A stretch of 42,630 bases of DNA from Candidatus Borkfalkia faecipullorum (GCA_019114245.1 DXFX01000043.1:1-42630), one strand, 5' to 3'. Numbered from the stretch's first letter, positions 1 through 7,484 are shown. Translations and numbers: made by a program. The notes: generated by a model not told the origin, from the sequence alone.

Positions 1-1
1 T

Positions 2-214
2 CTCATACAGAAGGGGATGCTCACCGTCGAAAACAGTTTTTCCTTTATTTTCACGACGGACGGGATCCCCGTATTCGACTTTTTCTACAAGCTGATTCCG
101 TACCCGTACTTTTATCTGTATCCCGTGCTGCTCATTCTGCTCGTATTTTTCGCCTTGCTGTGCGCCTGCTTTGCGAGATACAGGGTGCGCCCTTTCCGCT
201 ATCGGGAGCAATAA
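2..214 (+). CDS. C-terminal end of an unidentified membrane protein (5' end outside window)
   Basis: An open frame enters from the left edge and ends at a TAA at 212-214. About 70 residues are visible. They include one strongly hydrophobic stretch (YLYPVLLILLVFFALLCACF), followed by a short basic tail (RYRVRPFRYREQ), which looks like a last transmembrane helix with a cytoplasmic end. A hairpin terminator lies directly after the stop, as expected for a real gene end. An internal ATG at 17 has no good ribosome site, so I treat it as internal. No family can be named from this fragment. Confidence 0.6.
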   Translation, partial: LIQKGMLTVENSFSFIFTTDGIPVFDFFYKLIPYPYFYLYPVLLILLVFFALLCACFARYRVRPFRYREQ

Positions 215-241
215 AAAAAGCCCCGACGTTCGGGGCTTTTT
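215..241. terminator. Bidirectional rho-independent terminator
   Basis: A 12-bp perfect stem (AAAAAGCCCCGA / TCGGGGCTTTTT) with a 3-nt loop has A-runs on one side and T-runs on the other. It can stop transcription from both converging genes, the membrane protein on the left and the thioesterase on the right. Confidence 0.9.
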
Positions 242-243
242 CG

Positions 244-669
244 TTATCTGTGTTTTTCGGCGTACTGGCAGAACAGCTTGTCCCATTCGGGGAATTTCCG
301 CTTCAGGGAAATGGGTTTTCCGCTCTCGTCGATAAAGCAATGCGAGCTCTTGCAGATCGTGCGCAGGGCGTTTGTCTTTTCGTCGCGGATCTCGTATTCA
401 ATGTCAAACCGCACGCCCGTGTAGTTTGTCATGTGCAAAAAAACGAGTACCGTATCGGGAAATCGCGTCATCGACTTGTATTCGCAGTACACGGAAAGCA
501 CGGGGCTGAGAATGCCCGAACGCTCCATCACGTCGTAGCCGAGCCCGATCTGTTCCAAAAAATCGCACCGCGCTTCTTCCATCCAACGCACGTAATTGGA
601 GTGATGCACGATCTTCATGGTATCCGTTTCGTAATATTGCGTCTTATGTCTGTAAGGTTTCAGCTGCAT
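244..669 (-). CDS. YbgC/FadM-type acyl-CoA thioesterase (hotdog fold)
   Basis: The 141-residue protein has the size and signature of the 4-hydroxybenzoyl-CoA thioesterase-like single hotdog domain. Near the N-terminus is Y-x-E-T-D-x-M followed by HHSNYVRWMEEAR, in which the Asp and the HxNY segment mark the active-site region of YbgC-like enzymes. Such enzymes hydrolyse acyl-CoA thioesters in the cytoplasm; the actual substrate cannot be read from the sequence. The start at 669 is supported by AAAAGGAGAT just upstream and by a full-consensus promoter. The gene stands alone, converging on the terminator at 215-241. Confidence 0.85.
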   Translation of the reverse strand: MQLKPYRHKTQYYETDTMKIVHHSNYVRWMEEARCDFLEQIGLGYDVMERSGILSPVLSVYCEYKSMTRFPDTVLVFLHMTNYTGVRFDIEYEIRDEKTNALRTICKSSHCFIDESGKPISLKRKFPEWDKLFCQYAEKHR

Positions 670-689
670 TTCCGATCTCCTTTTTTCCT

Positions 690-718
690 ATTATAACACG
701 GGCGCGGCTTGCTGTCAA
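690..718 (-). promoter_or_regulatory. Consensus sigma-A promoter for the thioesterase gene
   Basis: On the minus strand, TTGACA (718-713) and TATAAT (695-690) are separated by exactly 17 bp. Both hexamers are perfect, and the thioesterase start codon lies about 20 bp further on. Confidence 0.9.
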
Positions 719-740
719 CGAACTTTCCTGCGCGGAACGT

Positions 741-769
741 TTGACCTCGCCTCCTGCTTGTGATAAAAT
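741..769 (+). promoter_or_regulatory. Promoter for the sugar isomerase-like gene
   Basis: TTGACC and TAAAAT are 17 bp apart, with an extended -10 TG (761-762). It is arranged back to back with the thioesterase promoter; their -35 boxes are about 22 bp apart. Confidence 0.75.
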
Positions 770-819
770 ATTGTAATGAAAGAAAGTATCTTTTTTGCGG
801 CAATGCGGAGGTGAAGATC

Positions 820-1611
820 ATGTACAGCGGAGTTTCCACGGCGTCTTTATTTTTGCGGGAGATGAACGAGGACGCGCTCACCGTTCTCAACGGACTGGGG
901 GTGCGCGCCACGGAGATCTTTCTCACCACGCTCAGCGAATACACGCAGGAATTTGCGCATCTGCTGGCTTCGCGGAAGGGGAATTTGCGTGTCAATTCCG
1001 TACACGTACTCAATACGCAGTTCGAGCCGCAGCTGTTCGGCGGGCATCCGCGCGCAAAGAAAGACGCCTTTGACATTCTCGATACTGCGATGAGCGGGGC
1101 GGAAGTGTTCGGCGCAAAGTATTACACCTTTCACGGTATCACCCGCCTGAAAAAAAATTCGGTCACCAGAAATTTTTCCGAGCTTGCCCAGAGCATGAAG
1201 GAGATCGACGCCGCCTGCGCAAAGCACGGGATCAAGCTGTGTCTGGAAAACGTGCATTGGGCCATGTACAACGCTCCGGGGATCTTTGCTGGGATCAGAG
1301 AATTTTTCCCCGATCTCATGGGGGTGTTCGACGTCAAGCAGGCGCGCCTGTCCTGTTATCCCTATCAGATGTATATCAAGGAAATGGAAGGCCGCATCGC
1401 GCACGTGCATCTGTCCGACGTGGACGAGCGCGGCAAGATCTGTCTGCCCGGGAAGGGGATCTTCGATTTTGAGGAATGTCTCCGCCACCTGAAGGACGCG
1501 GGCTTTGACGGAGCGGCGCTCATCGAGGTCTATGCAGGGGATTACGGGGACTATACGGAGCTGAAACGTTCCTGCGACTACCTGGACGAGATCATCTATA
1601 AAATCGGGTGA
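820..1611 (+). CDS. Sugar phosphate isomerase/epimerase-like TIM-barrel protein
   Basis: The 263-residue protein resembles the xylose isomerase-like TIM barrel family (AP endonuclease family 2 fold). Recognisable barrel-strand ends with likely metal ligands are YTFHGI, LCLENVHW (Glu), GVFDVKQA (Asp), HVHLSDVD (His and Asp) and a final LIEVYAGDYG (Glu). Members isomerise or epimerise sugars or inositols, or cut DNA at abasic sites; the exact reaction is not visible. The start at ATG 820 is chosen because GGAGGTGA (807-814) sits 5 nt upstream; an in-frame upstream ATG-like codon at 760 falls inside the promoter. The gene is monocistronic, and the next promoter begins 36 bp after its stop. Confidence 0.8.
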   Translation: MYSGVSTASLFLREMNEDALTVLNGLGVRATEIFLTTLSEYTQEFAHLLASRKGNLRVNSVHVLNTQFEPQLFGGHPRAKKDAFDILDTAMSGAEVFGAKYYTFHGITRLKKNSVTRNFSELAQSMKEIDAACAKHGIKLCLENVHWAMYNAPGIFAGIREFFPDLMGVFDVKQARLSCYPYQMYIKEMEGRIAHVHLSDVDERGKICLPGKGIFDFEECLRHLKDAGFDGAALIEVYAGDYGDYTELKRSCDYLDEIIYKIG

Positions 1612-1623
1612 AAATGCACAAAA

Positions 1624-1663
1624 ATCCCGCTGTTCCGTTCAAATTGTTGACAGCGCGCGGGAT
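1624..1663 (+). terminator. Weak imperfect hairpin after the isomerase-like gene
   Basis: ATCCCGC (1624-1630) can pair with GCGGGAT (1657-1663) across a long loop, followed by ATGTTTT. It overlaps the pgi promoter, so it is a doubtful terminator. I see no better one before pgi. Confidence 0.3.
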
Positions 1664-1675
1664 ATGTTTTAAAAT
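1647..1675 (+). promoter_or_regulatory. pgi promoter
   Basis: TTGACA and TAAAAT with a 17-bp spacer lie 63 bp before the pgi start codon. Confidence 0.85.
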
Positions 1676-1681
1676 AGTAGC

Positions 1682-1700
1682 AGTACAGAATGTCTGTACT
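1682..1700. promoter_or_regulatory. Inverted repeat at the pgi transcription start (candidate operator)
   Basis: AGTACAGA and TCTGTACT form perfect 8-bp arms around ATG. The repeat begins 7 bp after the -10 box, covering the expected transcription start. The position fits a repressor site, but the regulator is unknown and a hairpin role in the mRNA is possible. Confidence 0.45.
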
Positions 1701-1738
1701 TCTGACACGTTAAGAAACCAGAAAACGGAGGTTTTTCT

Positions 1739-3166
1739 ATGAATTTCAGGAACAAGGATTGGCGCAACAGTATGCGCCTGACCGTCGACTACAACTACAT
1801 GATGAAAAAATTCATCGGCAGCGACGGGTTTAAGGATTCTGAACTCAACGAGATGAAAGAGGCGGCGGCGGACGCGTTCGATTACGTAGCGGACAACCGC
1901 GGCAAAGGCATGATGGGTTGGGCGGAACTTCCGTACAATCAGAAAGAGATCGTGGAGGACATCCTCGCAACGGCAAAGGAAGTGCGCCGCAAGTTCAAAT
2001 ATTTCGTGGTGCTCGGCATCGGCGGCAGCGCGCTCGGCCCCATCGCCGTGTTCAACGCTCTGTGCCACCTGCACTATAACGACCTGGCTCCTTCCAAGAG
2101 AAAGGGCCCTAAATTCTATGTCGAGGACAACGTCGACCCCGAACGTATGGCGGCGCTTCTCGACGTCATCGAACCGGAAAAGACCTGCTTCAACGTCATT
2201 ACCAAATCGGGCGCGACCAGCGAGACGATGACGCAGTATCTCATCATCAGCGACATTCTCAAAAAGGCGCTCGGCGACAAGGCGAGCGAGAACATCATCG
2301 CCACCACCGACGAAAAGAAGGGAAACCTCATCAAACTTGCAAAACAGCACGGTTATAAGACCTTCTATATTCCCGACGGCGTGGGCGGAAGATTTTCCGA
2401 GCTCTGCCCTGTGGGACTTCTTCCCGCGGCAGTGCTGGGCCTGGACATCAAGGCGATGCTCGCGGGCGCGGCGTACATGGACGGCATCTGCAACAAGCCT
2501 TCCGTTGCCAAAAACCCCGCTCTTGCCTGCGCGGTGCTCCAGTACATGGCGATGAAGCGCGGCAAAAACGTCGGCGTCATGATGCCGTATGCGGACAGCC
2601 TCAAACTGATGGCGGACTGGTATTGCCAGCTGTGGGCGGAAAGCCTGGGCAAAAACGTCACTCTGGACGGAAAGCCCTGCCATGTGGGGCAGACGCCCGT
2701 CAAATCGCTGGGCGTTACCGATCAGCACTCCCAGGTGCAGCTGTACACGGAAGGCCCCTTCGATAAGGTCGTTACCTTCCTGTCCGTCAACAACTACCGC
2801 AAGGAAGTTGCCATTCCTCACGGCTGCGAGGACATCCCCGACGTCGCTTTCCTGGGTGGCCACACGATGAACGAGCTCATCCAGGCGGAAAACAAGGCTA
2901 CCGCGTATGCGCTTGCAAAGGCGGGCAGACAGAATTACACCATCTATCTTCCCGAAGTCAACGAGTTCACGCTGGGCGAGCTGATGTATCTGTTTGAATT
3001 GCAGACCGCTTACACGGGCGCAATGTTCAACATCGATACGTACAACCAGCCCGGAGTGGAAGCGGGCAAGCAGGCAACGTATGCTCTGCTCGGCAAACCC
3101 GGCTACGAGGCAAAGAAGAAGGAGCTGGACGACGCTCCTCAGGCAGAAGACAAATATATCGTGTAA
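1739..3166 (+). CDS. pgi: Glucose-6-phosphate isomerase
   Basis: This cytoplasmic enzyme interconverts glucose-6-phosphate and fructose-6-phosphate in glycolysis and gluconeogenesis. The 475-residue length fits the short bacterial form. Family motifs are present in order: VVLGIGGSALGP (sugar-phosphate binding SIS region), VITKSGATSETM (phosphate loop), and GGRFSELCPVGLL, which matches the PGI signature. Near the C-terminus QPGVEAGKQ carries the conserved catalytic Lys region. The start is set by GGAGG at 1727-1731, 7 nt before ATG. It has its own promoter and a strong terminator, so it is monocistronic. A palindrome in the 5' leader may regulate it. Confidence 0.95.
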   Translation: MNFRNKDWRNSMRLTVDYNYMMKKFIGSDGFKDSELNEMKEAAADAFDYVADNRGKGMMGWAELPYNQKEIVEDILATAKEVRRKFKYFVVLGIGGSALGPIAVFNALCHLHYNDLAPSKRKGPKFYVEDNVDPERMAALLDVIEPEKTCFNVITKSGATSETMTQYLIISDILKKALGDKASENIIATTDEKKGNLIKLAKQHGYKTFYIPDGVGGRFSELCPVGLLPAAVLGLDIKAMLAGAAYMDGICNKPSVAKNPALACAVLQYMAMKRGKNVGVMMPYADSLKLMADWYCQLWAESLGKNVTLDGKPCHVGQTPVKSLGVTDQHSQVQLYTEGPFDKVVTFLSVNNYRKEVAIPHGCEDIPDVAFLGGHTMNELIQAENKATAYALAKAGRQNYTIYLPEVNEFTLGELMYLFELQTAYTGAMFNIDTYNQPGVEAGKQATYALLGKPGYEAKKKELDDAPQAEDKYIV

Positions 3167-3172
3167 CAAGGC

Positions 3173-3204
3173 AAGCCCCGCTGAAAAAGCGGGGCTTTTG
3201 TTTT
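3173..3204 (+). terminator. pgi terminator
   Basis: AAGCCCCGCT / AGCGGGGCTT forms a 10-bp stem with a GAAAA loop, followed by TTGTTTT, 7 bp after the pgi stop codon. Confidence 0.9.
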
Positions 3205-3220
3205 GCGCAAGTGCGCAAAA
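3201..3220. repeat. Perfect inverted repeat upstream of the ilv promoter
   Basis: TTTTGCGCA and TGCGCAAAA are 9-bp arms around AG, ending 5 bp before the -35 box of the ilvB T-box transcript. It could be an operator or part of the preceding terminator zone. There is no T-run after it, so it is not a terminator by itself. Confidence 0.45.
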
Positions 3221-3225
3221 ATATC

Positions 3226-3254
3226 TTGACAGACATTCGGATTTATGATATTAT
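3226..3254 (+). promoter_or_regulatory. Promoter of the ilvBN T-box transcript
   Basis: TTGACA and TATTAT with a 17-bp spacer; an overlapping TATAAT at 3252-3257 would give 20 bp. Either places the transcript start just before the T-box stem I. Confidence 0.75.
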
Positions 3255-3261
3255 AATTTCA

Positions 3262-3541
3262 ATCTATCCAAACGCAAGGACGGGGAGGAGTACCCGCGGC
3301 TTTTGTTGCAGAGAGGGAACGGACGGTGCAAGTTCTCACAAGGGGCGCGGCGGAAGGTAGCCCCCGAGCGGCAGACCCAAAGGCGACGAGTAGGCTCTGA
3401 CGGTTTTCCTCACCGTTAACGGAGGAGCGGCTGCGGCACGTCCGCGTCCGAGTGAGTGCGGGATCTTTCCCGAATACGGGTGGTAACACGGTCAATGCGA
3501 TCGCCCCGAACGGCTTTTCGGCCGTTCGGGGCATTTTTTAT
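3262..3541 (+). promoter_or_regulatory. T-box leader (probable valine specifier GUA) controlling ilvBN
   Basis: The T-box landmarks occur in order. Stem I starts with GGGG then the S-turn AGTA (3289-3292). CAGAGAG and GGTGCAAG follow in the upper stem. GGAAGGTAG (3352-3360) faces AGTA and is closed by CCCC. The T-box bulge GGGTGGTAACACGG has TGGT at 3481-3484. The terminator is a 12-bp GC-rich stem (3503-3532) with a T-run to 3539. Aligning GAA opposite AGTA, the specifier after one spacer base is GUA (3357-3359), a valine codon followed by a purine. Uncharged tRNA-Val would pair with the specifier and the TGGT bulge and prevent termination, so ilvBN is read when valine is scarce. The T-box identity is firm; the specifier is inferred by position. 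Confidence 0.9.
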
Positions 3542-3577
3542 TTCCGCCGCAGGGCGGACAGAACGGAGGTCAGTGAA

Positions 3578-5323
3578 ATGAAAATCAAAGGAACGCAGCT
3601 TTTTGTCAAGGCGCTGATAGAGGAGGGTGTGGACACCTTGTTCGCCTATCCGGGCGGCATGGCGATCGATCTGTTTGACGCGCTGTACGGTGAAACGGCA
3701 TTCCGCGTCGTCCTTCCCCGCCACGAGCAGGCGCTCGTCCACGCGGCGGACGGGTATGCGCGCGCCACGGGCAAGACGGGTGTCTGCCTGGTCACCAGCG
3801 GCCCGGGAGCCACAAATCTCGTCACGGGCATCGCAACCGCCAATTACGACAGCGTCCCTCTCGTCTGCTTTACGGGCCAGGTGCCGACCAATCTCATCGG
3901 CAACGACGCGTTCCAGGAAGTGGACATCGTCGGGATCTGCCGTTCTATCTGCAAGTACGCCGTCACCGTGCGCAGGCGCGAGGATCTGGGCAGGATCATC
4001 AAGGAAACCTTCTATATTGCCCGCACGGGCAAGCCGGGGCCTGTCCTTGTCGATTTCCCCAAGGACATCCAGCTGGCGCTGGGCAGCGACGAGTACCCCA
4101 AGGAAGTCTCCATCCGCAGCTATAAGCCCTCCACGGGCGTGCATATGGGGCAGCTGAAAAAGGCGGCGGAAATGCTTGCCTCGGCAAAGCGTCCGCTCTT
4201 TTTGATCGGCGGCGGCGTGAATATTTCCCGCGGCGGCGAAGCAATGACGAAACTTGCCGAACAGGTGGGCGTTCCCGTCGTCACCACCATCATGGGCAAG
4301 GGGGCGCTGCCTACCGATCACCCGCTGTATATCGGAAACATGGGGATGCACGGCAACGTGGCGTCCAACACGGCGGTGTCCGAATGCGACCTTCTCTTTT
4401 CCATCGGAACGCGCTTTAACGACCGTATCACGGGCAAGATCAGCGAATTTGCCAAAAACGCAAAGATCATACATATTGATATCGACGCGGCGTCCATTTC
4501 GCGCAACATCGTGGTGGACGTTCCCATCGTTGCGGACGCGAAAGAGGCGATCGAAAAATTTTCCGAGATCGCCGTGGCGCCCCGTCACGGCACGCAGGAG
4601 TGGGTAGCCAGGCTGCAGGCCCTGCGCGCGCAGGCTCCCATTGTCATGGATACGCAGGGGCGGCTCAACCCGCAGGACGTCATTCAGGCGGTCAACGAGC
4701 ATTTCCCCGAAGCGATCGTCACGACGGACGTGGGGCAGAACCAGATGTGGACGACGCAGTTTTTACAGCTGCGCGGCAGGAGCAGGCTGCTCACGTCGGG
4801 CGGACTCGGGACGATGGGGTACGGGCTTCCCTCTGCGCTGGGCGCAAAGCTAGGCGTACCCGATATGCCCGTCGTCAGCATTTCGGGGGACGGCGGATTC
4901 CAGATGAACGAGCAGGAGCTCGCTACCGCCGTTTGTGAGGAATTGCCCGTCGTCATCTGCATTCTCAACAACTCTTATCTCGGCAACGTGCGCCAGTGGC
5001 AGGAGATGTTTTTCGGCGGGAGATATTCCTGCACCTGTCTGAAAAAGCGCAATAGCTGCGCTCAGTGGTGCTCCTCTCCCGGGGCGCAGTGTCCGCCCTA
5101 CCTCCCCGATTTCGTCAAGCTTGCGGAAAGTTACGGCATCGAGGGGATCCGCGTGACGGACAGGGCGCAGATCGGACAGGCGTTCGAGCGCGCAAAAGCG
5201 ACGAAAAACAAGCCCACGCTCATCGAATTTATCATCGACAGGGAGCTGGACATTCTGCCCATGGTACCGGGCGGCAACGCGCTTTCCGACATGGTAACGA
5301 CGTATAAAAAGGAGGACAGATGA
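3578..5323 (+). CDS. ilvB: Acetolactate synthase, large catalytic subunit
   Basis: This ThDP- and FAD-dependent enzyme joins two pyruvates to acetolactate (or pyruvate and 2-oxobutyrate) as the first common step to valine, leucine and isoleucine. The 581 residues carry the N-terminal domain with YPGG and LPRHEQ (catalytic Glu), the central FAD domain, and the ThDP motif SGDGGFQMN...NNSYLG. VRQWQ lies near the herbicide/cofactor region. The start is ATG 3578 behind GGAGGT; the frame stays open upstream into the T-box terminator. An unusual segment at residues 485-505 holds five cysteines (485, 487, 494, 498, 505) in the loop before PDFVKLAESYG. It overlaps the ribosome site of ilvN and is controlled by the T-box. 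Confidence 0.95.
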   Translation: MKIKGTQLFVKALIEEGVDTLFAYPGGMAIDLFDALYGETAFRVVLPRHEQALVHAADGYARATGKTGVCLVTSGPGATNLVTGIATANYDSVPLVCFTGQVPTNLIGNDAFQEVDIVGICRSICKYAVTVRRREDLGRIIKETFYIARTGKPGPVLVDFPKDIQLALGSDEYPKEVSIRSYKPSTGVHMGQLKKAAEMLASAKRPLFLIGGGVNISRGGEAMTKLAEQVGVPVVTTIMGKGALPTDHPLYIGNMGMHGNVASNTAVSECDLLFSIGTRFNDRITGKISEFAKNAKIIHIDIDAASISRNIVVDVPIVADAKEAIEKFSEIAVAPRHGTQEWVARLQALRAQAPIVMDTQGRLNPQDVIQAVNEHFPEAIVTTDVGQNQMWTTQFLQLRGRSRLLTSGGLGTMGYGLPSALGAKLGVPDMPVVSISGDGGFQMNEQELATAVCEELPVVICILNNSYLGNVRQWQEMFFGGRYSCTCLKKRNSCAQWCSSPGAQCPPYLPDFVKLAESYGIEGIRVTDRAQIGQAFERAKATKNKPTLIEFIIDRELDILPMVPGGNALSDMVTTYKKEDR

Positions 5324-5324
5324 C

Positions 5325-5837
5325 ATGGAAAACACCGCCAAAAAGAGATGGGTCTCTCTGTATGTGGAAAACGACGTCGGCGTTTTGGCAAAGATCTCCG
5401 GGCTGTTCTCGGGCAAATCGTACAACCTCTGCAGCCTGACCGTGGGGGAGACGGAGGATCCCACCGTATCCCGCATGACCATCAGCCTGTACGGCGACGA
5501 CAAGACGTTTGAACAGATCATCAAACAGCTCAACCGCAGTGTGGAAGTCATCAAGGTTTTGGATTTCACCGATCTTTCCATCCACAAAAAGGAGATCTTG
5601 TACATCAAGCTTCACAGCCTGCGTCGGGATGAAATGGAGGACGTGTTCCGTTCCGCTTCCGTGTTCGGGGTCACGATCACCGATTACGAGCGCGGCTCTC
5701 TCATCCTCGAATGCGTCAAGACGGAATCGGAAAACGACGATGTCTTAAGATATTACAAAAAGCACTTTATATCCCGCATGGAAGCGGTTCGGGGCGGCTC
5801 TGTCGCCATCGAATCGGTCAGCAGGAGCGATCGCTGA
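5325..5837 (+). CDS. ilvN: Acetolactate synthase, small regulatory subunit
   Basis: The 170-residue protein has the usual length of IlvN/IlvH. An N-terminal ACT domain is clear (WVSLYVENDVGVLAKISGLF, then YNLCSLTVGETEDPTVSRMTI), which binds valine for feedback inhibition. A C-terminal ALS-associated domain with ILYIKLHS follows. It activates IlvB and gives it valine sensitivity. The start codon lies one base after the ilvB stop; GGAGG at 5311-5315 is inside the end of ilvB, so translation is probably coupled. A strong terminator follows 7 bp after the stop, so no other branched-chain gene is in this unit. Confidence 0.93.
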   Translation: MENTAKKRWVSLYVENDVGVLAKISGLFSGKSYNLCSLTVGETEDPTVSRMTISLYGDDKTFEQIIKQLNRSVEVIKVLDFTDLSIHKKEILYIKLHSLRRDEMEDVFRSASVFGVTITDYERGSLILECVKTESENDDVLRYYKKHFISRMEAVRGGSVAIESVSRSDR

Positions 5838-5844
5838 ATTTTCT

Positions 5845-5877
5845 TGCGGCGCGGCAGTTTTGCCGCGCCGCATTTTT
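5845..5877 (+). terminator. ilvBN terminator
   Basis: Perfect 12-bp stem TGCGGCGCGGCA / TGCCGCGCCGCA with a 4-nt loop and a TTTTT tail. Confidence 0.92.
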
Positions 5878-5879
5878 GT

Positions 5880-6235
5880 GAAATCTGTTCATTTTTTTCT
5901 GATCGGACGGTGGAGCGTTTGCATTACATTTTTTTCATTTTCACAAAAATGCCCGTACCCTGTTTGTCCTGAGAGGGGACATAAAGGGCGGGTATGTGTG
6001 CAGAAGAGGGAATACGGGTGCAAAAAAGCAAAAGGCGGCGATTTGTACGCCATACAGGGAAGGATCGTCGTCTTTGTAATTTTTTGGATATACGTTACGC
6101 TGTTTTTTTAGCAATGTAAAGTTTTGTTGCGTAAAAAAGCCCTCTTTTTTTCGTAAATTTATGAAAAATCAACAGAAAAATGGCACTTTGTGTAATTCTT
6201 TCACAAAAAATTTTTTTGTTTTTTATACTGAAATA
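5880..6235. other. AT-rich spacer upstream of the pilus cluster; no gene recognised
   Basis: This stretch holds poly-T and poly-A runs and no frame with a credible ribosome site. A small nested hairpin is possible near 5951-5989 (GCCC with GGGC outside TGTCC with GGACA). I looked for c-di-GMP riboswitch landmarks, which are common before pilus genes, and did not find them. An 83-codon frame at 5860-6111 begins inside the ilvN terminator and has no other support. Confidence 0.5.
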
Positions 6236-6264
6236 TTGACAGATTTTTATAGATTTGTTATACT
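6236..6264 (+). promoter_or_regulatory. Promoter of the pilus cluster
   Basis: TTGACA and TATACT with a 17-bp spacer. The transcript would carry a leader of about 120 nt before the first gene at 6394. No other promoter this good is visible before 17642. Confidence 0.85.
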
Positions 6265-6393
6265 ATAAGCATATAAAAATAAATTTTCTCTTTGGTTCTT
6301 TACGGGGGCGGTGTTTTTTCTGGGTGCGCAAGCAAAATGAAGAATCTTCACGTTGCACGGCGGGAGCAAAGGGGACAGGAGGTCGTCGGTAGT

Positions 6394-6633
6394 ATGACAG
6401 GCATGGAAATTGCGATTGTTGTTGTCAGCATTCTGTTTGTCGTCGTGCTTGTAATCGCCATTGCGTTCAAAGCGACGATGATGGCAAAGCAGGCCCGCCG
6501 TTTCAACGAAGAGATCAGACAGATCCGTGAAAGCGACAAATATTTGCTTGACATTGTGCAGAACGGAAAAGTGGTTCGTATTGAGTGCAGAGATGTGAAT
6601 GCCGAAGTTGTCGGCGCGAAAAATGAGGGCTGA
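6394..6633 (+). CDS. Small single-pass membrane protein, first gene of the pilus cluster
   Basis: The 79-residue protein starts with one long hydrophobic helix (about residues 4-25, rich in Val and Ile). A charged cytoplasmic tail follows, with RRFNEEIRQIRESDKYLLDI and then VQNGKVVRIE. ATG 6394 is chosen because AGGAGG (6377-6382) precedes it by 11 nt; a second ATG at 6403 is too far. The stop is 3 bp before the next gene, which has the same plan: one helix and a similar VQNG-x-x-x-R-x-E segment. I do not recognise the family. Position at the head of the cluster suggests a pilus-related or membrane-scaffold role, but that is inference. Confidence 0.7.
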   Translation: MTGMEIAIVVVSILFVVVLVIAIAFKATMMAKQARRFNEEIRQIRESDKYLLDIVQNGKVVRIECRDVNAEVVGAKNEG

Positions 6634-6636
6634 GCA

Positions 6637-7464
6637 ATGGAAGTGTTTTACGTTGTAATTACCTGTGTCTTTATCGTACTCCTCCTTGCCGCCATCATCA
6701 TGTGGATCGTCGACGGCAAAATGGAAAACGCGCGCAAAGATGCGCTTCTCAACCGCGTGCAGAACGGTACCGCGATGCGCGTGGAAGAGGACGGCACCCT
6801 CTACCTGAAAGTGGAGGACGGCGTGGTTTCCCTTTGCGGATCGGAAGCGCCCGCACAGGCGGCGCCCGCAGCATCCGCAGCGCCCGCAGAGGAAAAACCC
6901 GTTGTGGAAGCGTATGAGGAGACCGCGGCAGACGCCGTTGAGGACGAAGACGACAACCTGCAGGAGCTCGTCGAAAAATACGGCGAGATCACGGACAACA
7001 GCGTCGTCTTTGAAGCAAACAAACAGCAGAAAGAGTCCTTTATCGACAAATACGCCGCTCTTTCCGCAGAGGACCGCAACCGTTACGATTCTATCGTCGC
7101 CTACATACTCTCCAATGCCGATTGCCGCAAGGTAGAAGCGTCCAACGCCGTCACCTTCAAGTGCAAGACGGACAAGATCATGCGCGCGGTGATCAAGCGC
7201 GGCGTGGTCGTGCTCAACTTCCTGCTCATCAACACCGATCTCGGCCGTTTTGTGAGGGAAGAGGGGATCAAGGCGATCAAAATCAATCCTGTCGTCATCA
7301 AGCTGGAATCGGACAGCGATCTCCTGCTTGCCAAACAGACGGCGGATATCACCATCGAAAATATCCGCGAAGAGCAGCAGTACCGCAAGGAGCGCAACAA
7401 GGAGCTGCGCCGCCGCCGTTATCGTCAGCAGGAAGAGGAAAACAAGGAAGAAGAAAATTCCTGA
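6637..7464 (+). CDS. Membrane-anchored protein of unknown function, pilus cluster
   Basis: The 275 residues comprise an N-terminal transmembrane helix (about 3-25) and a VQNGTAMRVEEDG segment like that of the preceding protein. An Ala/Pro/Glu-rich linker (about 70-115) leads to a folded domain at about 130-245 (from FIDKYAALSAEDRNRYDSIV to IRPLS-like repeats of beta and helix), then a very basic then acidic tail (RRRRYRQQEEENKEEE). The C-terminal domain resembles one I have seen in uncharacterised clostridial proteins (ERY...S-x-x-x-K-x-x-x-S type), but I cannot name it. The ribosome site is weak (GAGGG), consistent with coupling to the upstream gene. Confidence 0.75.
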   Translation: MEVFYVVITCVFIVLLLAAIIMWIVDGKMENARKDALLNRVQNGTAMRVEEDGTLYLKVEDGVVSLCGSEAPAQAAPAASAAPAEEKPVVEAYEETAADAVEDEDDNLQELVEKYGEITDNSVVFEANKQQKESFIDKYAALSAEDRNRYDSIVAYILSNADCRKVEASNAVTFKCKTDKIMRAVIKRGVVVLNFLLINTDLGRFVREEGIKAIKINPVVIKLESDSDLLLAKQTADITIENIREEQQYRKERNKELRRRRYRQQEEENKEEENS

Positions 7465-7484
7465 CTTTGATCAATTTGTCACGT

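Noticed and set aside
1592..3169. 525-codon minus-strand frame opposite pgi
   Set aside because: pgi is unmistakable on the plus strand; the opposite frame has no recognisable domain or ribosome site.
5860..6111. 83-codon plus-strand frame after ilvN
   Set aside because: It begins inside the terminator stem, has no ribosome site and runs through AT-rich spacer.
5880..6393. c-di-GMP riboswitch before the pilus cluster
   Set aside because: Looked for because such switches often control pili; the conserved GCAAA and tetraloop-receptor landmarks are not in a workable order.
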